Origin: Proteobacteria bacterium HN_bin10
Lineage (GTDB): Bacteria > Pseudomonadota > Alphaproteobacteria > Caulobacterales > Aquidulcibacteraceae
Length of the DNA stretch: 39,997 bases
Reading direction: 5' to 3'
NCBI GenBank assembly: GCA_002083515.1
Contig: LWDN01000041.1
Location: 966-40,962, forward strand
Shown piece by piece: positions 39,930-39,997 of the stretch (within the stretch, counting starts at the first letter, position 1; every line of letters starts with the position of its first letter). The position numbers and the translations under genes are program-made. The notes beneath the pieces are model-generated. The model had not been told where the DNA came from. It searched no databases and saw only the letters and a list, made by a program, of their open reading frames with translations.

Positions 39930-39997
39930 ACGCCGTTGCCGGCCCGGCGGCGCGCCGTTCAATCGCCGCTTGAGAAGGCTCTGAGCGGCGCGCGGGT

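Larger units (their letters stand above)
12360..39997. mobile_element. Integrative and conjugative element, left end to beyond window
   Basis: The element begins at the broken tRNA-Trp and continues past the right edge. It contains a P-type (trb) type IV secretion system, coupling protein, DUF3363 relaxase, small HTH regulators, DUF736 and DUF2493 genes, and accessory cargo. No host housekeeping gene appears inside. Integrase, parA and repA, which usually accompany this ICE type, are not present and are expected to the right. Confidence 0.88.

Noticed and set aside
1..39997. CRISPR array, rRNA genes or insertion sequences
   Set aside because: No regularly spaced direct repeats, no rRNA sequence and no transposase reading frame were seen.

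Overview
The window is GC-rich DNA from an alphaproteobacterium. The P-type trb gene set with a DUF3363-type relaxase, the DUF736 and DUF2493 accessory genes, and the style of the porin and TIR genes fit Caulobacterales or Hyphomonadaceae best, but that placement is an inference from gene content.

Positions 1-12320 are host chromosome. They hold the 3' 90% of fusA with its terminator, a TIR-transmembrane-FGE-fold fusion protein, a propeller-like hypothetical, two paralogous beta-barrel outer-membrane proteins that each have a good terminator, and a zinc-ribbon gene coupled to a TPR-sulfotransferase gene. A VOC gene on the plus strand follows. Next comes a tight seven-gene minus-strand operon (tetR, two SRPBCC/AHSA1, DHFR/RibD-like, two VOC/PhnB-like, DUF1428). 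It has an apparently leaderless promoter and two operator-like dyads.

At 12321-12359 lies the 5' half of a tRNA-Trp gene that stops in the anticodon loop. From there to the right edge the DNA is an integrative and conjugative element (ICE) that runs out of the window. Its minus strand encodes a complete mating-pair apparatus in the order traG, copG-like, trbB, then trbC, D, E, J, L, F, G, I, traF, a lytic transglycosylase and two small AlpA/excisionase-like HTH proteins. The trb run is split between trbB and trbC by a 1.4-kb control island with two divergent XRE regulators, a small putative zinc protein and several strong palindromes. A DUF3363 relaxase gene with a dyad-rich candidate oriT follows. 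No integrase, parA or repA is seen, so they should lie to the right.

Cargo between the conjugation modules includes an AbiEi-like/Fic fusion behind three 24-bp-phased operator-like dyads, a broken S8 peptidase resembling those of AAA-ATPase/subtilase defence pairs, and a DUF2975-XRE pair. It also includes a Tat-type MBL lipoprotein, a frameshifted GNAT gene, a subclass B3 metallo-beta-lactamase homologue, and an HxlR regulator divergent from two tautomerase-family genes.

The most intriguing unexplained signal is a composite structured element that occurs twice, about 75-205 bp upstream of both DUF736 and DUF2493. Each copy has a small GC hairpin whose sequence differs but whose pairing is kept, a conserved linker (GCGGAGGACGGCGG), and a long inverted repeat. 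It could be a cis-regulatory RNA or a single-stranded-DNA promoter used during conjugative entry. A separate 75-nt near-perfect hairpin with 18-bp arms lies downstream of the HxlR gene.
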